Assembly: GCF_947179515.1 (NCBI RefSeq)
Contig: NC_067477.1
Span: 71,738,801-71,802,800 of the forward strand
From: Apodemus sylvaticus
Taxonomy: Eukaryota; Chordata; Mammalia; Rodentia; Muridae
Length of the DNA: 64,000 nt
Reading direction: 5' to 3'
Made by a program: the position numbers and the translations under genes. Under the pieces are notes generated by a model that saw only the letters and a program-made list of their open reading frames with translations, had not been told where the DNA came from and searched no databases. Positions 1-11,900 of this stretch are shown here, one piece after another (the stretch's first letter is position 1; every line of letters starts with the position of its first letter).

Positions 1-2665
1 CTCCCTTTCCCTTCTAAGTACTTTGGTCAACATGATTACATGCTCCCAACAGAGGTGGATAAAACATAGGAAAGTCAATAAGGAAAATAAAGGTATTTGC
101 TTGCTGTTCTTTGTGGGTAACAACATTTGTGATGTCTGAAATTCAGAGACACATTAAAATTAGGGTGAGGGAATACATAAAAGTGAGACCAGGAAGGTGG
201 AACTTTATTTAGTTTAGACATGAGTTTTCTTTTTAATATTCATGTGTGTTGTGATTAATGCAGAGATACAGTCAACTTGTTTAATGCAAAATTGAGCACA
301 CCCAGGTACAACACATGTCGTAGATAGCAGGGATGGTTTTGAAAACCATCACAGTTGAAGTTCGAGACTTACATTTGTCTGAGCCTAAAAAAGGGCTGGC
401 TGTGGCTCTGAACTTGCAGAGGTTAGCTTGGACAGAGACTGAGTGCAGATTCCCAATGGGCAGCGATTTAACTGGACTTCCTCATGTAATGTGGTCAGGC
501 TAGCTTTCCAGCATTGCTTTTGCTCATTTGGATGATCGGCTAGGGTGACAAGGAGAGTGTCCTTTAGTGAAGAGTCTGTGACCCTAAGCAGATTATCCTA
601 AGTCATTTTGGGATCATTGGAAGTGTGATGCATGTTTTGAAATGGATTGCCTCATCTAGGTAACTTTTTCCACTTCTTGATTTCTTTAACTGCTGCTATA
701 ATCTCAAAAATAAATATAATTTACGATGTTTGTGTGGATTCATACTGTACATTGTGAGACAAAATGAATTATAATTTACCTCCGAGTTCCAGGATGCTAT
801 GTTAGAAGTTCTCTAGATACAGTTGAAGGAGATTGTGTTAGGTATGGTCATGGCAAAACATTCCAGATAGCTAAGGACAAGTTTGATGCATGTCAAACAT
901 GAATGAAGAGTTTATGCATATAGATAACAGAGGTTGCACAGAGAGATGGCTCTGGTTTCCTGTAGTTAAAAGTCTCCTGCTGGAAAGTTATGTATAGTTG
1001 AATCTTCCACAGGAGTGAAAATAACCACTGATTTAGGACACAACTTATCCCTTTGCGTGACTAATATTTGGAAGAAAAAGTTTTGATTGACTCCATGTTA
1101 GATCTTTCAACAGTAAAATTTTTCCTTTTTTCAAGATGACATTGAAATATTGTTTTTTTTTTCTGTCTAGCTTTAGTGAGTCCCACATAAGGAAGTAGAT
1201 AAGTCACTTAGTGTGAATCATAAACCATCTTAAAATCATGGGAGTCTAGTTGCTACTCTAAAGTAGGTAGGGTTGGTGGGCGGTAGTCCAAAGACCATGA
1301 AACTTGTTAGAAGAAATCAAGAAGAGTTACATGTAAGTAAATAAACACTCTATTCATACAATAGAAGAAAGGGGGGGACGTGGGAAGAGGGGAACAGACC
1401 ATAAAACAGCTGGTGGAGCTCAGGCTGCCAGATACACTGGTTGCTACTTAGGTTTTGATCCTAGGAACAATGTCAAGAGAGCACATGAGTTTCTTTGACC
1501 GGCACAAGAAAGGACTCTGATAAACTATATTCCAAGCAGCTGATAAGGAAACTTTATCATTGTCTCCTCATAAGGAGAAGTCATAGCAGGGGCTGAGAAG
1601 ACAAGGGAGGAGCCTTGAGATAACAAGGGTCAAGTTCAGTTGTAGATGCAGAATGAGCTTAATAGAATGCCCTGGAAATCTATATTAGGAAGATCTTTGT
1701 TGTTGAATATATTCCTTAACCATCTGTGCAATGAACTGTGTAAAGGAGCGATATTATTCAATGACCCTACATTTTCAGCCCAATAAGGAGCCAGAAGAGA
1801 CTCCAGCAAGACTTAACAAAACTAGGTAATTGGATGGTGTGATGAAGATGAAATTTGAAACAGGCAAGTGTGAGGTGATGCACACCTGAAAGAACAATTT
1901 AAGCTAATCATACGCAGTGATAGGCATTGAATTAGCCGTGACCTTCCAAGAAAAAGATCATGAGCTTTGCTCAATGTGCAACAGGGCTAAAAATAAGTCA
2001 CTGGAAGAGGACTGAGAATAATGTAGAAGATATTAAGGTGCCATTACATAAATTGACAGCATATCCTTGTCTAGAATATTATGTTTTTTTGTCACATCAT
2101 AAAAATGGAATGGAAGAAACAGAAAAGTGCACTGATGGTCAGTTAAACTAATTGGTTGTATAGGACATGCTTCATTATGAAGGGAATATTTTTGTGCAAT
2201 TTAAAAAACTCCTGCTGCAAAAATCTTGTAGGAAAGATTGTGATGCAAATGACAGATATTTACAACTCTTCATAGTATCTGGGATGTTCGCATTAAGGAG
2301 GAAATAAATACTGACATTTTCCACTGAAGTCATTGTTGGATTTTGGTAATCAAGACACTTATCCCCAAGTAGAGATGTTAGTTCAGTTGGAAGTAAAAGT
2401 TAGTGGGTGGCACTCAAAAAACAAAACAAAACAATCCCCCACTAGCATTTTTGTGGGGGGTGGAATCAATACTTTTGTGTCACTTATATGATTATTGGTA
2501 TTACTATACTGATAATTCCAGGTCACTGTATGATTCTTAAAATGCTTCCCAATTCTGAAAAAAATAAATCTATGAATAAAATAAACAAGTTTTATTGAAA
2601 AGAATTGAACAAAAATATTTGAGCAGATTTTCTCCAAGTTGGGTATTAATTTATAGCTGGCATAT

Positions 2666-2668
<3 letters not shown>
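1..2668. other. Unique AT-rich noncoding DNA
   Basis: I see no gene, RNA or recognisable repeat here. The longest open frame (positions 1960-2151, 63 codons) has no family motif and no sign of being an exon. Short poly-T, poly-A and G runs are the only low-complexity sequence. An unrecognised old repeat or a distant exon cannot be excluded by eye. Confidence 0.6.
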
Positions 2669-2764
<96 letters not shown>

Positions 2765-2771
2765 TGTGTGT
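2669..2771. repeat. Compound (TC)n-(TG)n microsatellite
   Basis: About 80 bp of TC dinucleotides, with TGTC interruptions near 2707-2713, passes directly into about 25 bp of TG. The first part is pure pyrimidine on this strand. Both strands are open through the array, giving Ser/Leu-rich and Arg/Glu-rich frames that are artefacts of the repeat. Confidence 0.97.
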
Positions 2772-3714
2772 CCTGAGAATTCCATTCAAATTAATGAAGA
2801 AAAGAAAAGAGTTAAGGCTGGAAATCATCTTGTGATCAAGAAAGAAAATGTTCCAACAGAGTCTGCTTCCTCTTTTCTCAGGGAACTGTGGAGTAGAAGC
2901 GGTGTCCTACCCCTGTTGTCCAGGTTTGTATGCAGGCAGCCACTGACAGGATTTTCTTTGAAACAGGCCTGAGAACCCCCCACTGCTGTGCATACCCTCA
3001 GTTTGGGCTATTTGGTAGGTCCAGTGTGGGAAGATCTCCTGAATTTCTGAGTTGAACATAAATGGGATCAGCACAGCAAGACCCCCCCCTCCCCATCTCA
3101 AACAGCAGCAAACCGAAATCTGTGTTTCTTACTTATGATATGAAACCTTGGCCTCTAGATTTTTTTAAAAAACCTTTACAATGATGTGAGAGTGCTATAC
3201 ATTCAGGAAAAAAAGGCTGCTTCTGATGTTAAATTTGGTCTGCAAGGGTTTGGGAAATACATTCTTGAGATGTTGGGCCACAGAAGAAGCACCCCGGTTC
3301 TCAATCACCAGAGCCCAGGGGATAGAAGCCCTCCCCTATGGATGTCTACTCAGCTATAACCTTGATGGGTAAGGAGTGCAGAAAATAATGTCAGCCTGTG
3401 ATGTAGTCAGTAAATGGCAGATTTATAAGGACATAGCGTGTAGGTCAGGAGCATGCGCAATTGATAATGAGACTATAATCAAAATGAGTTGTAGTTCAAG
3501 TAGTGACTCCAGAAACCTGAGCTTCTGGACAGTGGATTCATGATTGTAATAGGCTGGCCCATATCTTCCCCCCAGGGAGTTGGTTTATATACAAGTGACA
3601 CTGTGTAGATAGTTTCCTTTATTGCTCCAGAAAATGTTCTATGGAGATATGAACAACCACAGTGAATGGCATTAAACAAGAAGGAAGAGCTAATTTTTGT
3701 CTAGGTGTTAGCAT
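2772..3714. other. Unique noncoding DNA
   Basis: No gene or repeat family recognised. A short C run lies at about 3083-3090. Confidence 0.5.
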
Positions 3715-4150
3715 TGACGTTTAGCCATGTATAATGTACTAACACAATTAACTAAAATATACCGTTCCCGAAATGTGCTATAACCAAACACACTATATTT
3801 TTCATATGATTTGCAATTTCCATGGAGAGCTCATTTGGATTACGTTTATAATATTCATTTAGCAAACTCCATTAGCAATGTTTACAAGTGCTTATGGATC
3901 CGGTAAATGAGTTTGCGGATGTGCTGTGAACGAAGCTAAATGCATCCATTTGTGTATGGGATCTAATGCATAAACTCATTCCAATCAGGCAGGGTGTATA
4001 GCACATTAAACTGTAACCTGAGAGTCTGGATTTTTACATGGTGCCTTCGTTCTCTTATGTGACTGAATTGATTAACCTTTTGGTTGCGTGATTTTCCTTG
4101 AAAGGGAAACCTCATTGAAAATTTGGATTAATCTGAGAACTTAAGTATGA
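3715..4150. promoter_or_regulatory. Candidate conserved noncoding element
   Basis: About 430 bp free of recognisable transposon or simple repeat. It has a mixed, non-degenerate texture, retained CpGs and AT-rich factor-type motifs, including a forkhead-like ATGTTTAC near 3878, several ATTAG/TAAT cores and ATGCATAA near 3967. It cannot encode a protein of useful length. The regulatory call is inference from texture; no alignment was possible. Confidence 0.3.
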
Positions 4151-4172
4151 GAATCCTTGGGAACAAACAAAC

Positions 4173-4173
<1 letters not shown>

Positions 4174-4223
<50 letters not shown>
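4174..4223. repeat. (CA)n microsatellite
   Basis: About 25 uninterrupted CA units, preceded by a short AAC-rich run. Confidence 0.97.
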
Positions 4224-4227
<4 letters not shown>

Positions 4228-4764
4228 CAGAAGGCAATGATGCTTTGCCTCTGACTAGCTGTAAGTTATTTCTTTTCGGTAAAACTTAAGCACACCTGGT
4301 TTCTAATCCAGCATCTGCAACAATTTGAGTCTAACTTTTAGACTCTAGGGTTTTCCTGATGATCTGAAATCTGTGTCTTGTAAAAAAGAAACTAATTTAA
4401 AAGCTGAACATACTAAACATTATCAAGATGGCAAATTTTATGGTCCGTATTTTCCTTTACCATGAAAGGTTCCACAGTAACAAAACAAAGCAACATAACT
4501 ATTTTAACTATTTAAATCTGGTTAGCTGATTCTATTGATGAGAAGTGGGTAGAGTTGATTAAAAAGAGTAAAGGTCCTTTGTCTGAACAACTTTGGGATA
4601 CCAGTTCAGGATGCAGAGTTCTAGGTTATTGCTCATCCTAGGTCAAGACAGGTTGAAGACATGGGTGCTGGGAAGAAAGCATAGAGCAGTTAGAAGCACT
4701 CCTCTACAGAGCTCCTAGGATTGTATAGAAATATATTATATACGAATAGCTAGATAACATTAAA

Positions 4765-4826
4765 GCTAGGTGTGCTGACAGGAGGATCATACGTTTCAGT
4801 CCAGTATAGGGTTTTTAGCAAAAACC
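4765..4826 (+). mobile_element. Possible B1-like SINE fragment
   Basis: A short stretch reads AGCTAGGTGTGCTGACAGGA followed by GGATCATACGTTTCAGTCCAG. It resembles the left and middle parts of a B1 (7SL-derived) element with an internal deletion. It lies directly beside the L1 3' end that follows. The match is short and degenerate, so chance similarity is possible. Confidence 0.35.
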
Positions 4827-4827
4827 T

Positions 4828-5281
4828 TTTCTTCTTCTTTTTTATTGGATATTTTCTTTATTTACATTTCAATTGGTCTCCCCTTCAGAACCCCCCCTAT
4901 CTCATCCCCCTCCCCCTGCCTCTATGAGGGTGCTCCACCCACCCACTCCTGCCTTCCTGCCCTGGCATTCTCCTACACTAGGGCACTGAACACCCTCAGG
5001 CCCAAAGGCCTCTCCTCTCATTGATATCTGAAAAGACCATCTACTGCTACATATGTAGTTGGAGCCATAGGTCCCTCCATGTGTACTCTTTGGTTCGTGG
5101 TCTAGTCCCTGGGAGCTCTGGGGGGGGGGTCTGGCCAGTTAACACTGTTGCTCCCCTCCACAATTGGGGCTGAAAGCCCCCTCAGATCCTTCAGTCCCTT
5201 CTCCTACTCCTCCATCGGGGACCCCATGCTCAGTCCAATGTTGGTTGTGAGCATCCACTTCTGTATTCATCAGGCTCTGGC
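4828..5281 (-). mobile_element. L1 3' end (3' UTR), minus strand
   Basis: Read on the minus strand, this is the 3' UTR of a rodent L1. It begins with AGCCTGATGAATACAGAAGT-type sequence and passes through a C/G-rich middle with a nine-base G run on the plus strand. It ends in GAAATGTAAATAAAGAAAAT followed by an A-rich tail, seen on the plus strand as the T-rich run at 4828-4845. No ORF2 coding sequence is included, so the copy is severely 5' truncated. No convincing target-site duplication was found. Confidence 0.85.
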
Positions 5282-7013
5282 AATATAAACAAACTATTAA
5301 CAGTTAAAAAACAAAGTATTAGCCATAGACTATAAGTGTGCTACATGTATCTTGAATATTCATAGCAATATTATGTGGATAGGTATTTATATTTTTATCT
5401 TCATTTAAAAAACTAAATAAAAAAATATCACAGCTGTGAAGGGCAAGTGCTGGTGTCTTCAGTGCCTCAGTTGTTGAATGCTGTAGACAATTGATAGTTT
5501 CCTTGTAGCTCACATGGAGGGTCAACTTGGATGGAAAGAGAGGGGTCAAAACTTTGCCTCAGAGTTGTTAGCAATTCTGCTAGAGTCTGTGTTTGTTCCA
5601 GGTTGGGCTTGCTAAAGAGCTAGGGTGAAGTCTTCATTTTTAGCATAAGTTAAAAACAAAAAAAGCCTGTTTGATTTGATGAGAAGCTTATCAAGCAGTG
5701 CCATCCAACGAGGATATTTTCTTGTCTTCTTTCAAAATCAAGTTGGGAATTTCAGTTATTATTTAAAATTTTTTTTCACAAATATAGTTTTTTTTCCCAT
5801 AGAACACAGATGCTCTTAACTTCTAGCAGTCACCATCTGCACCTCAATTTACATTTCCCAAAACACTGCTGACATCTGTTTAAATGCCAATCTCTTCCCA
5901 ACGCAGTTGGATTTTAGCTCAAAAGTGATATCCTATACTGATTTGGAATTTCAAATTTATACTAATTTTCAAAAGAATGCTCAATAGCTGCAGGTACACA
6001 GGCTTTCCGTAGTCCCCTAGAGAAGTTTTCTTTAGGAAAAAAAAATGGAGGCACATACTGAGAGTAAGCTGTTATTTCTGAGGGAACATGGGTCCAGTTC
6101 ATCATCTATGAGAAAAAGATAAACAGTGCTCTGGGTCAGTCTGGGCAATGTCCTGCGGACTCAGACATCACTGTAAAGAGCTTTCTGGTTAATCTACTTT
6201 CCATACATAGATGGTTGACTTTCCTTAATGAATAGGTTTATGAGGACAGGAACAGAATCTCCCTGGGGTGGTGACAGTGTGGGGATGCAGCCGAGAACTG
6301 GTTGATTATCAGGGATTGCTGAATAACACACTTCTAAAAAATACTTGGTTAGAAAATAAATGCCTGGAGATTCTGCCCCCAAAATGCCCGCTGCTCCTTC
6401 AAAATCAGCACTGAAATAAAATACACACTGAATTTAATAACATTGAATTGTTTTTTTTTTAATCTCATAGTTATTTTAACATCAGGGGAATATTATTTTG
6501 AAATTATCAAGACTATCAAATATTTATCTACTGAGGATAAATCTGACCTGTAAAAAAATTAAAAGTCATCTGAAATATTATATGCTGTTCAATGGGTTTA
6601 GGGGAACAATTTCCTCTGTGTGGCTCACAGACCGATTCTGAAATGGCGCTTTCAAAAGGTGATTTTAAATCCTTTTAAAATAATGGAGGCTGCAGTAAAC
6701 AAGATATGTTAACTTTCGGGAGGAATTCTTTGAATATTTGGTAACGTTTGTATTTTAGAACCATATAGAACTGGGATTTAGATTTGCCTTCGTGTATTTC
6801 AAGATGTATGTCTTGAAATACTTAACCGTACTATGTATTAGTTATCTCCCTCCTGTCAGATGACAATTACCTCACCTACAGTGTGGGAATTGTGACCATT
6901 AAAGAGGATGACAGATCCCAGGTACTTCTCCCATACTCCCTCTCATACTCGGGAGTGGTAAGCACCCAAGAGAGCACAGTAGAGCGATTGCGCTTCCATA
7001 CTTCATGCTTTCA
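5282..7013. other. Unique noncoding DNA
   Basis: No gene, RNA or clear repeat family seen. A-rich and T-rich runs occur at 5780-5800, 6040-6050 and 6449-6460. Confidence 0.5.
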
Positions 7014-7063
7014 GTGTAGACACACAGATCACAGGGTGTAGACACACAGATCACAGGGTGTAG
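7014..7063. repeat. 22-bp tandem duplication
   Basis: A 22-bp unit beginning GTGTAGACACACAGATCACA occurs exactly twice at 7014-7035 and 7036-7057, followed by a six-base start of a third copy. The copies are identical, which suggests a fairly recent duplication. Confidence 0.95.
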
Positions 7064-7089
7064 TGCCAAGGTTGTGCCACTGTACCAAA

Positions 7090-7370
7090 CTACCCGGAGA
7101 CTGAGTATTCATTAAAAGTGGGAATGTATTTCTCGTAGTTCTGGAAGCTGGATGTGATTAAGGAAGAGACTACCTCTGGGTGTGGCCAAATCACATCTTA
7201 TGTCTCTGGTTTCTAGATTGCAGACCTTGGGAAGTGAGAGTCCTCTTTTCTACTTGTATCTCTGGGTGCATGTTACAGGATTCTATACCTTATCAGGGTC
7301 AGGCCTCAGTTATCTCCAGGGTTCTAGAGATCCTTGTTTCTATCTATAGAAGGCCTGCCTCCTCTGTAAA
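7090..7370. mobile_element. Possible old interspersed repeat, family unknown
   Basis: The stretch around 7105-7150 (AATGTATTTCTCGTAGTTCT and GGAAGCTGG) resembles a widespread class of mammalian interspersed repeat that reads 'TTTCTCACAGTTCTGGAGGC'. The rest diverges. I cannot name the family, and the boundaries are approximate. Confidence 0.35.
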
Positions 7371-7407
7371 GTGAGACCTTAAAGATAAACTTACAAAATG
7401 CTCCACC

Positions 7408-7427
7408 CATTCATTCATTCATTCATT
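7408..7427. repeat. (CATT)n short microsatellite
   Basis: Five CATT units lie directly upstream of the minus-strand B1, where the degraded A-rich tail of that element would be expected. Confidence 0.85.
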
Positions 7428-7437
7428 GGAAGGTAGA

Positions 7438-7560
7438 ATCAGAGTCTCATTTTGTAGCTCAGGTTGGCCTGGACCTCACTTTTTAGCTCAGGTTGGCCTC
7501 TACTCACCACAATTCCCCTGCCTTAACCTCCTGAATTCTAGAATTATAGATATACCACTG
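7438..7560 (-). mobile_element. B1 SINE, minus strand
   Basis: The minus strand shows B1 landmarks. On the plus strand these read AGAGTCTCATTTTGTAGCTC, AGGTTGGCCT and CCTCCTGAATTCTAGAATTA. The repeated TAGCTCAGGTTGGCCT motif at about 7455 and 7484, 29 bp apart, is the internal duplication normal for B1, not a separate tandem repeat. The copy is diverged and therefore old. B1 derives from 7SL RNA and is transcribed by RNA polymerase III when intact. Confidence 0.85.
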
Positions 7561-7581
7561 AAATTACTACATTTCTAAATG

Positions 7582-7582
7582 C

Positions 7583-7617
<35 letters not shown>
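7582..7617. repeat. (AAT)n microsatellite
   Basis: Twelve perfect AAT units. Confidence 0.97.
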
Positions 7618-7618
<1 letters not shown>

Positions 7619-7727
7619 CAACGGTGGTGGAGACAGTCCATTACTCTCCTCCTTGTGTTTAGTATTAAGTCTCGATAGGGCCTGTAAGAAGTGCTTCTAG
7701 CATAGCAAAGCAGTCCTTGCAGCAACA

Positions 7728-7755
7728 TCTCTCTCTCTCTCTCTCTCTCTCTCTG
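7728..7755. repeat. (TC)n microsatellite
   Basis: About 14 TC units. Confidence 0.95.
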
Positions 7756-9749
7756 GAGAAGTGATTTTCATATTTTCTTTTCATTTTGTTTGGCAAAAAA
7801 AAAATGCCTCAGCTAAAACGAGATGTCTGACTCATTTCTACAGCCAAATATTTCTGAAATAAAAGTTTGGGGTTTTAAAAATAAAAAAAAAAAAGTTAAA
7901 ACCCAGCTCATTTCTATAATAGGCTTATAAGTTGCTGATTTCCAACCAAAATGTTTAGGAATAAAACTGTAGTTAAACAAGTACTTGAAAAAAAAAACCC
8001 AGTAGACTCTTTTCTTCAAATTGAATTTTGCAGAGATGATTAAAAAGAGAAGCTCACAACAGCAGGGCCCTCTTGGTTACAGAAGGAAGAGGAGGCCCGC
8101 CCTTCCTCATTATTCCTTCTTTCTATTTCCGGCTTCCCTTTCAGAACTCCAACACTGCCTCAGAAGCCAGAGCTCCTGATAGAAACTCCTCTAGCTCCTC
8201 AGGCGCCCACCCGGGTGCCCCCTTACTTCACATATTGCTCCCTCCTTGAGGGAGAGAATGGAGAAAGGCAAGGAGCTCTCTGCATAGAGCATTAACCCCG
8301 TCAGCTTGAGTCAGCAGGACACAGACAAGTCCATCTGCTGACAGCTCGGCTTTCTGCACTCTGCCCAGCATCCGGCAGTGCTTCTGGGTGTAGACAAGCT
8401 CCGTTTGTGTTGATGGTAATGTTCTTCTGCTTGACTAAACAGATCTCCTCCACTGACGTTCAAATCGAGAGGACACTTCCACAGACTTTAAACGTAGCTG
8501 AGCTCCTATTTGCCACGTTGGCCATGGGGCCGTGCCGATCTTTTCCTTTATCAAAGTGAAATCTCAAAGCAGGGGTGGGCTGGGAACACCAATGCTCTGC
8601 AAAGCACACACAGGCTTTCTGCCGAGTCCCTTCTAGGAGGGAAAGACAGTTTTGCCCTCAGTAAATTGGCAAGGAAGCATGTAGGGAGGCGTCTCTCGGC
8701 CTGGTCCCTTCCACAATCCCTGTAAGGTGTTGGCGTAGCTACTGCAGAGATGCCCCCTGTGACTGGTCCTTTGATTGGCATAAGGGTTTTAGAGCTCATT
8801 CATTTTGAGACGGAAATACTGTGTAGTAATCACTCCAGGCCCCAAGATGGAAATTGATCAGGACCAGTGCTCACTCAGATGCACAACGGTCATCAAAATC
8901 TGGAAGCAGTGAAAGAAAGGTGCAGGATCCAAAATCCAAATAGAGCTTCTTGTGTCAAATGTAACATAACAAATAAGACCAGAGAGTTATAAAGGGAGAC
9001 CGGCTATGCAGGAGCACCCAAGTGACTAACACAGATCCTGGGTCAAACAGGGATGCCAGTCTCTCTGGTGATTACTCATTGTGGAAAAAAAAAGTTTCAA
9101 AAATACACATGGAATCATTCTCATCATATAAAGTGAATTAACTTGGTCTCAAAAGATACATACAGTGTTTTCTATCATTTGTGGGTCCTATATTTTATCT
9201 TGCCATTTATGTACAGATGACATGCAATTAGAAGTGAAACTATCTTGGAAACAAAGAGGACAACAGGGAGAGGGTGAGAATGCTGACGAGGGGGAGTGCT
9301 GGTGTGTTAGAGCTCTCTGGAGGCATGCTTCTAAGAACACACTAGATTGGCTTGCGCATGCTCTGGCTAGTTCAGCAACGGCTGTCTCACACTGGACAGG
9401 TTGGGAATCTCATACCTGTTCAGTCTGTGAGGCTAGATGTCAGTACTTCCAATCTGGTGCTGAAGGGCTGGAGGATTCTGGAGGTATGCGGTCCTCAGTC
9501 TATATTGGAAGTTCTGAGAAGCTGTTCCTGAATCAGTGTAGCAACAACAGGATAGGTGGGCCTTAGCAACAGTGAATGCCAAGAAGCAAAAAGCAGTCTC
9601 TGCCCTCCACCACCTTTTTACCTGGACGGAAACCTGAAGGTGTTGCCCACATTCAGAGTGGGTGTTCTCACTTTATATGATTTATTCAGAAACGTCTCTT
9701 GCGATAATCTACTATTCCCACTAACTATTGGCGTTCTTTGGAGAATCTC
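7756..9749. other. Unique noncoding DNA
   Basis: No gene or repeat family is recognised in these 2 kb. The open frame at 9165-9566 (133 codons) is the longest outside repeats in this part. It has no motif I recognise, its composition looks random, and I see no consistent splice-site framing, so I do not call it. Short poly-A tracts lie at about 7795, 7885 and 7990. Confidence 0.5.
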
Positions 9750-9761
9750 TTTATGTGTGCT

Positions 9762-9791
9762 TTCTCTTTTCTTTTCTTTTCTTTTTTTTTT
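9762..9791. repeat. T-rich tail of B1, (TTTTC)n
   Basis: CTTTT units followed by a T run are the complement of the A-rich 3' tail of the adjoining minus-strand B1. Confidence 0.85.
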
Positions 9792-9911
9792 GAAACAGGG
9801 TTCAAAACTAGTATGGAACTTACTATGTAGACCAAGGTATCCTCAAACTCAGATCCACCTGTCTCTGCTTCCCAAGTTCTGGGATTAAAAGCAGGTGCCA
9901 CAACTAACTGG
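9792..9911 (-). mobile_element. B1 SINE with target-site duplication, minus strand
   Basis: A near full-length B1 on the minus strand. Plus-strand landmarks are TGAAACAGGGTTCAAAACTA, TACTATGTAGACCAAGGTAT, CTCAAACTCAGATCCACCTG and CTTCCCAAGTTCTGGGATTA. It is flanked by an imperfect 16-bp direct repeat, TTTATGTGTGCTTTCT at 9750-9765 and TTTATGTGCTCTTTCT at 9912-9927, differing at two positions. That is the signature of L1-driven retrotransposition. Confidence 0.93.
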
Positions 9912-9927
9912 TTTATGTGCTCTTTCT

Positions 9928-10774
9928 AAGGGATACTGGGAATACCATGGATCCCCAGGGAACCCATGAAAGAAAGACATATACAACATGATGCTACAAC
10001 CCCAACGCTGGGGCAAGGCCACGATGACGATGACTCCATGTTCCTGGGCTGCATCTTTAGTTAAACTACTGAACCTCTCTTCCGAAGCACTGGCTTGGCT
10101 CAGCTATGTTGATTCTAGTGTTTCCTCAAAAAAAAAAAAAGACTTGAAAGTTCTTGTTTGCTTGTTATAAATTTCTATCACAGATTAATAAATGAATTTC
10201 CAGAAAAACTTAAAATTTAATGAATTCAACAGACACAAAATGTAAAATGATCCTGTCAAGTTGCCATAAAGTTTCTGATCATTCATTTTCTATTTCTGCA
10301 GTATTTCATGGTAGTCCAATGACAGATGTGGATCCTTACCGGTGTGTAGAGAAACTTGAGTTCTCACTGGTGCAGATCCTGGCCTTCAGTAATAGGAACT
10401 CCTTGAGGTTAAATTGTATAGCACAATACAGCCTACATTTGACAACCCTTATCATAAATTTTATATCTCTTTTGATCTAACCAATAAATTGATACCTTTG
10501 CTGAGTTTGTCACTGTCTATAGATTTCCATAAGAAATACTCAGGGAGGAGAGAATTGTTCAAACCAATCTTTCCTGAGAAAGAGAGGCTTTAGAGCCAGA
10601 ACGCAGGCACTCTTGGAGTGCTCTGAAAGCATCCTACACAGACCTAGGGTAGGAAAGAGAATCGTGCTTTGATGCCACCAACATGGTGGGCCAGTGCTGG
10701 GGGGCTTCTGTGTTTCCCTGTCCTCTGGCTGGAGCTGCTGGGCATCGGAAGCCAGAGCACAGGGTTGGGCAATC
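9928..10774. other. Unique noncoding DNA
   Basis: No gene or clear repeat. A 13-base A run at about 10128-10140 might be a retroposed tail, but the sequence before it is not recognised. Confidence 0.45.
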
Positions 10775-10970
10775 AGGCTTGGAGAGCATAGACTTGGGTT
10801 CGAATGTCCACTTATTACCAGGGGGACCATAGATGTGGCTATTTAAGCTTTCCAAGTCCCTATTTTCTCCCTTGTGAAGTAGGAGCTAATCATAGTGCCT
10901 GTTTGATTTAGTGCCGTGGGAAGGATTAAATGAAATAATCCCCATTATGTTCAACAGTTTTTACATGACT
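10775..10970 (+). mobile_element. MIR SINE, plus strand
   Basis: Long alignment by eye to MIR. It has a tRNA-like 5' part (GACTTGGGTTCGAATGTCCA), the core region (CTATTTAAGCTTTCCAAGTC then CTATTTTCTCCCTTGTGAAG) and the 3' part (GGAAGGATTAAATGAAATAA). MIR is an ancient mammalian tRNA-derived SINE. Well-preserved copies like this one are sometimes co-opted as regulatory DNA, but nothing here shows that. Confidence 0.8.
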
Positions 10971-11419
10971 TGACAATAGCTGCAAGAGCAGAGTAAGCAG
11001 CTGAGCTCTAGCAAAGCTCTGCTGCAGCCGGCCAGGTTTCAGGCAGGATGGGCAGAGGATCAGCAGCTGAAGTATAACCTTTTCCAGACACAGGGTAGAA
11101 AAGAACCCCGAATCCTACCACACCAATCTTAAGAGAGTTCTGACCCTTAAATTATGTCTTTCCCTGTAGCTATCTAACACTCTCTCTCCTTGCCTTCACC
11201 CCAGCTGTGAAAGAGATGGTTATAATATGGAAAAATGACTCTAAGTCCTGAATACATCATCCAAGGTGAAGAAAACGGCAGGGGTTGTACACGCGTCTGG
11301 GAAGGCAGGAGCCCCTTTTCTCCTCTCTGCACAATGTGCACAGAATATCTGTGATTAAAATTCTTAACACGGTTTCCAAGCATCACCTTCCGAGGTAGAT
11401 GACACGCAAAGGCAGGCAC
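10971..11419. other. Unique noncoding DNA
   Basis: Nothing recognised. Confidence 0.45.
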
Positions 11420-11900
11420 CGAGACGGAGAGCTGATCTGAATCAAGTGGCTCTTTTGTGAGAGCTTGAGTAACACTCCATAATGAATTTGCTATTTACGG
11501 AGAGAGCTGTGCATTCATTGGGCATTAATGGGCAGGGCCAATGTACAGTCATAGTTATTTTATTTTTCAATTCAAGCTTTGCTACCAGGCAACTAAATTG
11601 CTGCAGAAGGAAAGTGATATGCCAATTTCAAAGGCACTTATTGCCATACTATCGAGTATAAAAAATAAAAAAAAGAAAGAAATACTGAAAAATAGAATGT
11701 AACCATACATGCTAGCTAATGATAACAGCATCATTATTGATGATGTGCCCTGTTTAGAAGGCGCAGGAAGGGAAAGGGCTTTTCTAAAACCACATTGGCT
11801 CACAAGGGGTAAAGTTAGGCTACCCAGCGGCTTTCTAACACTTCTGTTTGTCTGTGGCTACACCACCTTGAACATGGTCAACCTCATCTAATGCTTCCAC
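11420..11900. promoter_or_regulatory. Candidate conserved noncoding element
   Basis: Transposon-free stretch with several homeodomain-like sites (CATTAATGG near 11524, CTAATGATA near 11715, CATTATTGATG near 11732) and a GCAGAAGGAAAGTGATATGC-type context. No protein-like frame. The regulatory call is inference from texture only. Confidence 0.25.

Noticed and set aside
2646..2972. Arg/Glu- and Ser/Leu-rich open frames across the TC/TG repeat
   Set aside because: Produced by the dinucleotide array.
7451..7499. Direct repeat TAGCTCAGGTTGGCCT, 29 bp apart
   Set aside because: It is the internal duplication that defines B1 SINEs, not a new tandem repeat.
9165..9566. 133-codon plus-strand frame
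   Set aside because: No domain recognised and no support beyond length.
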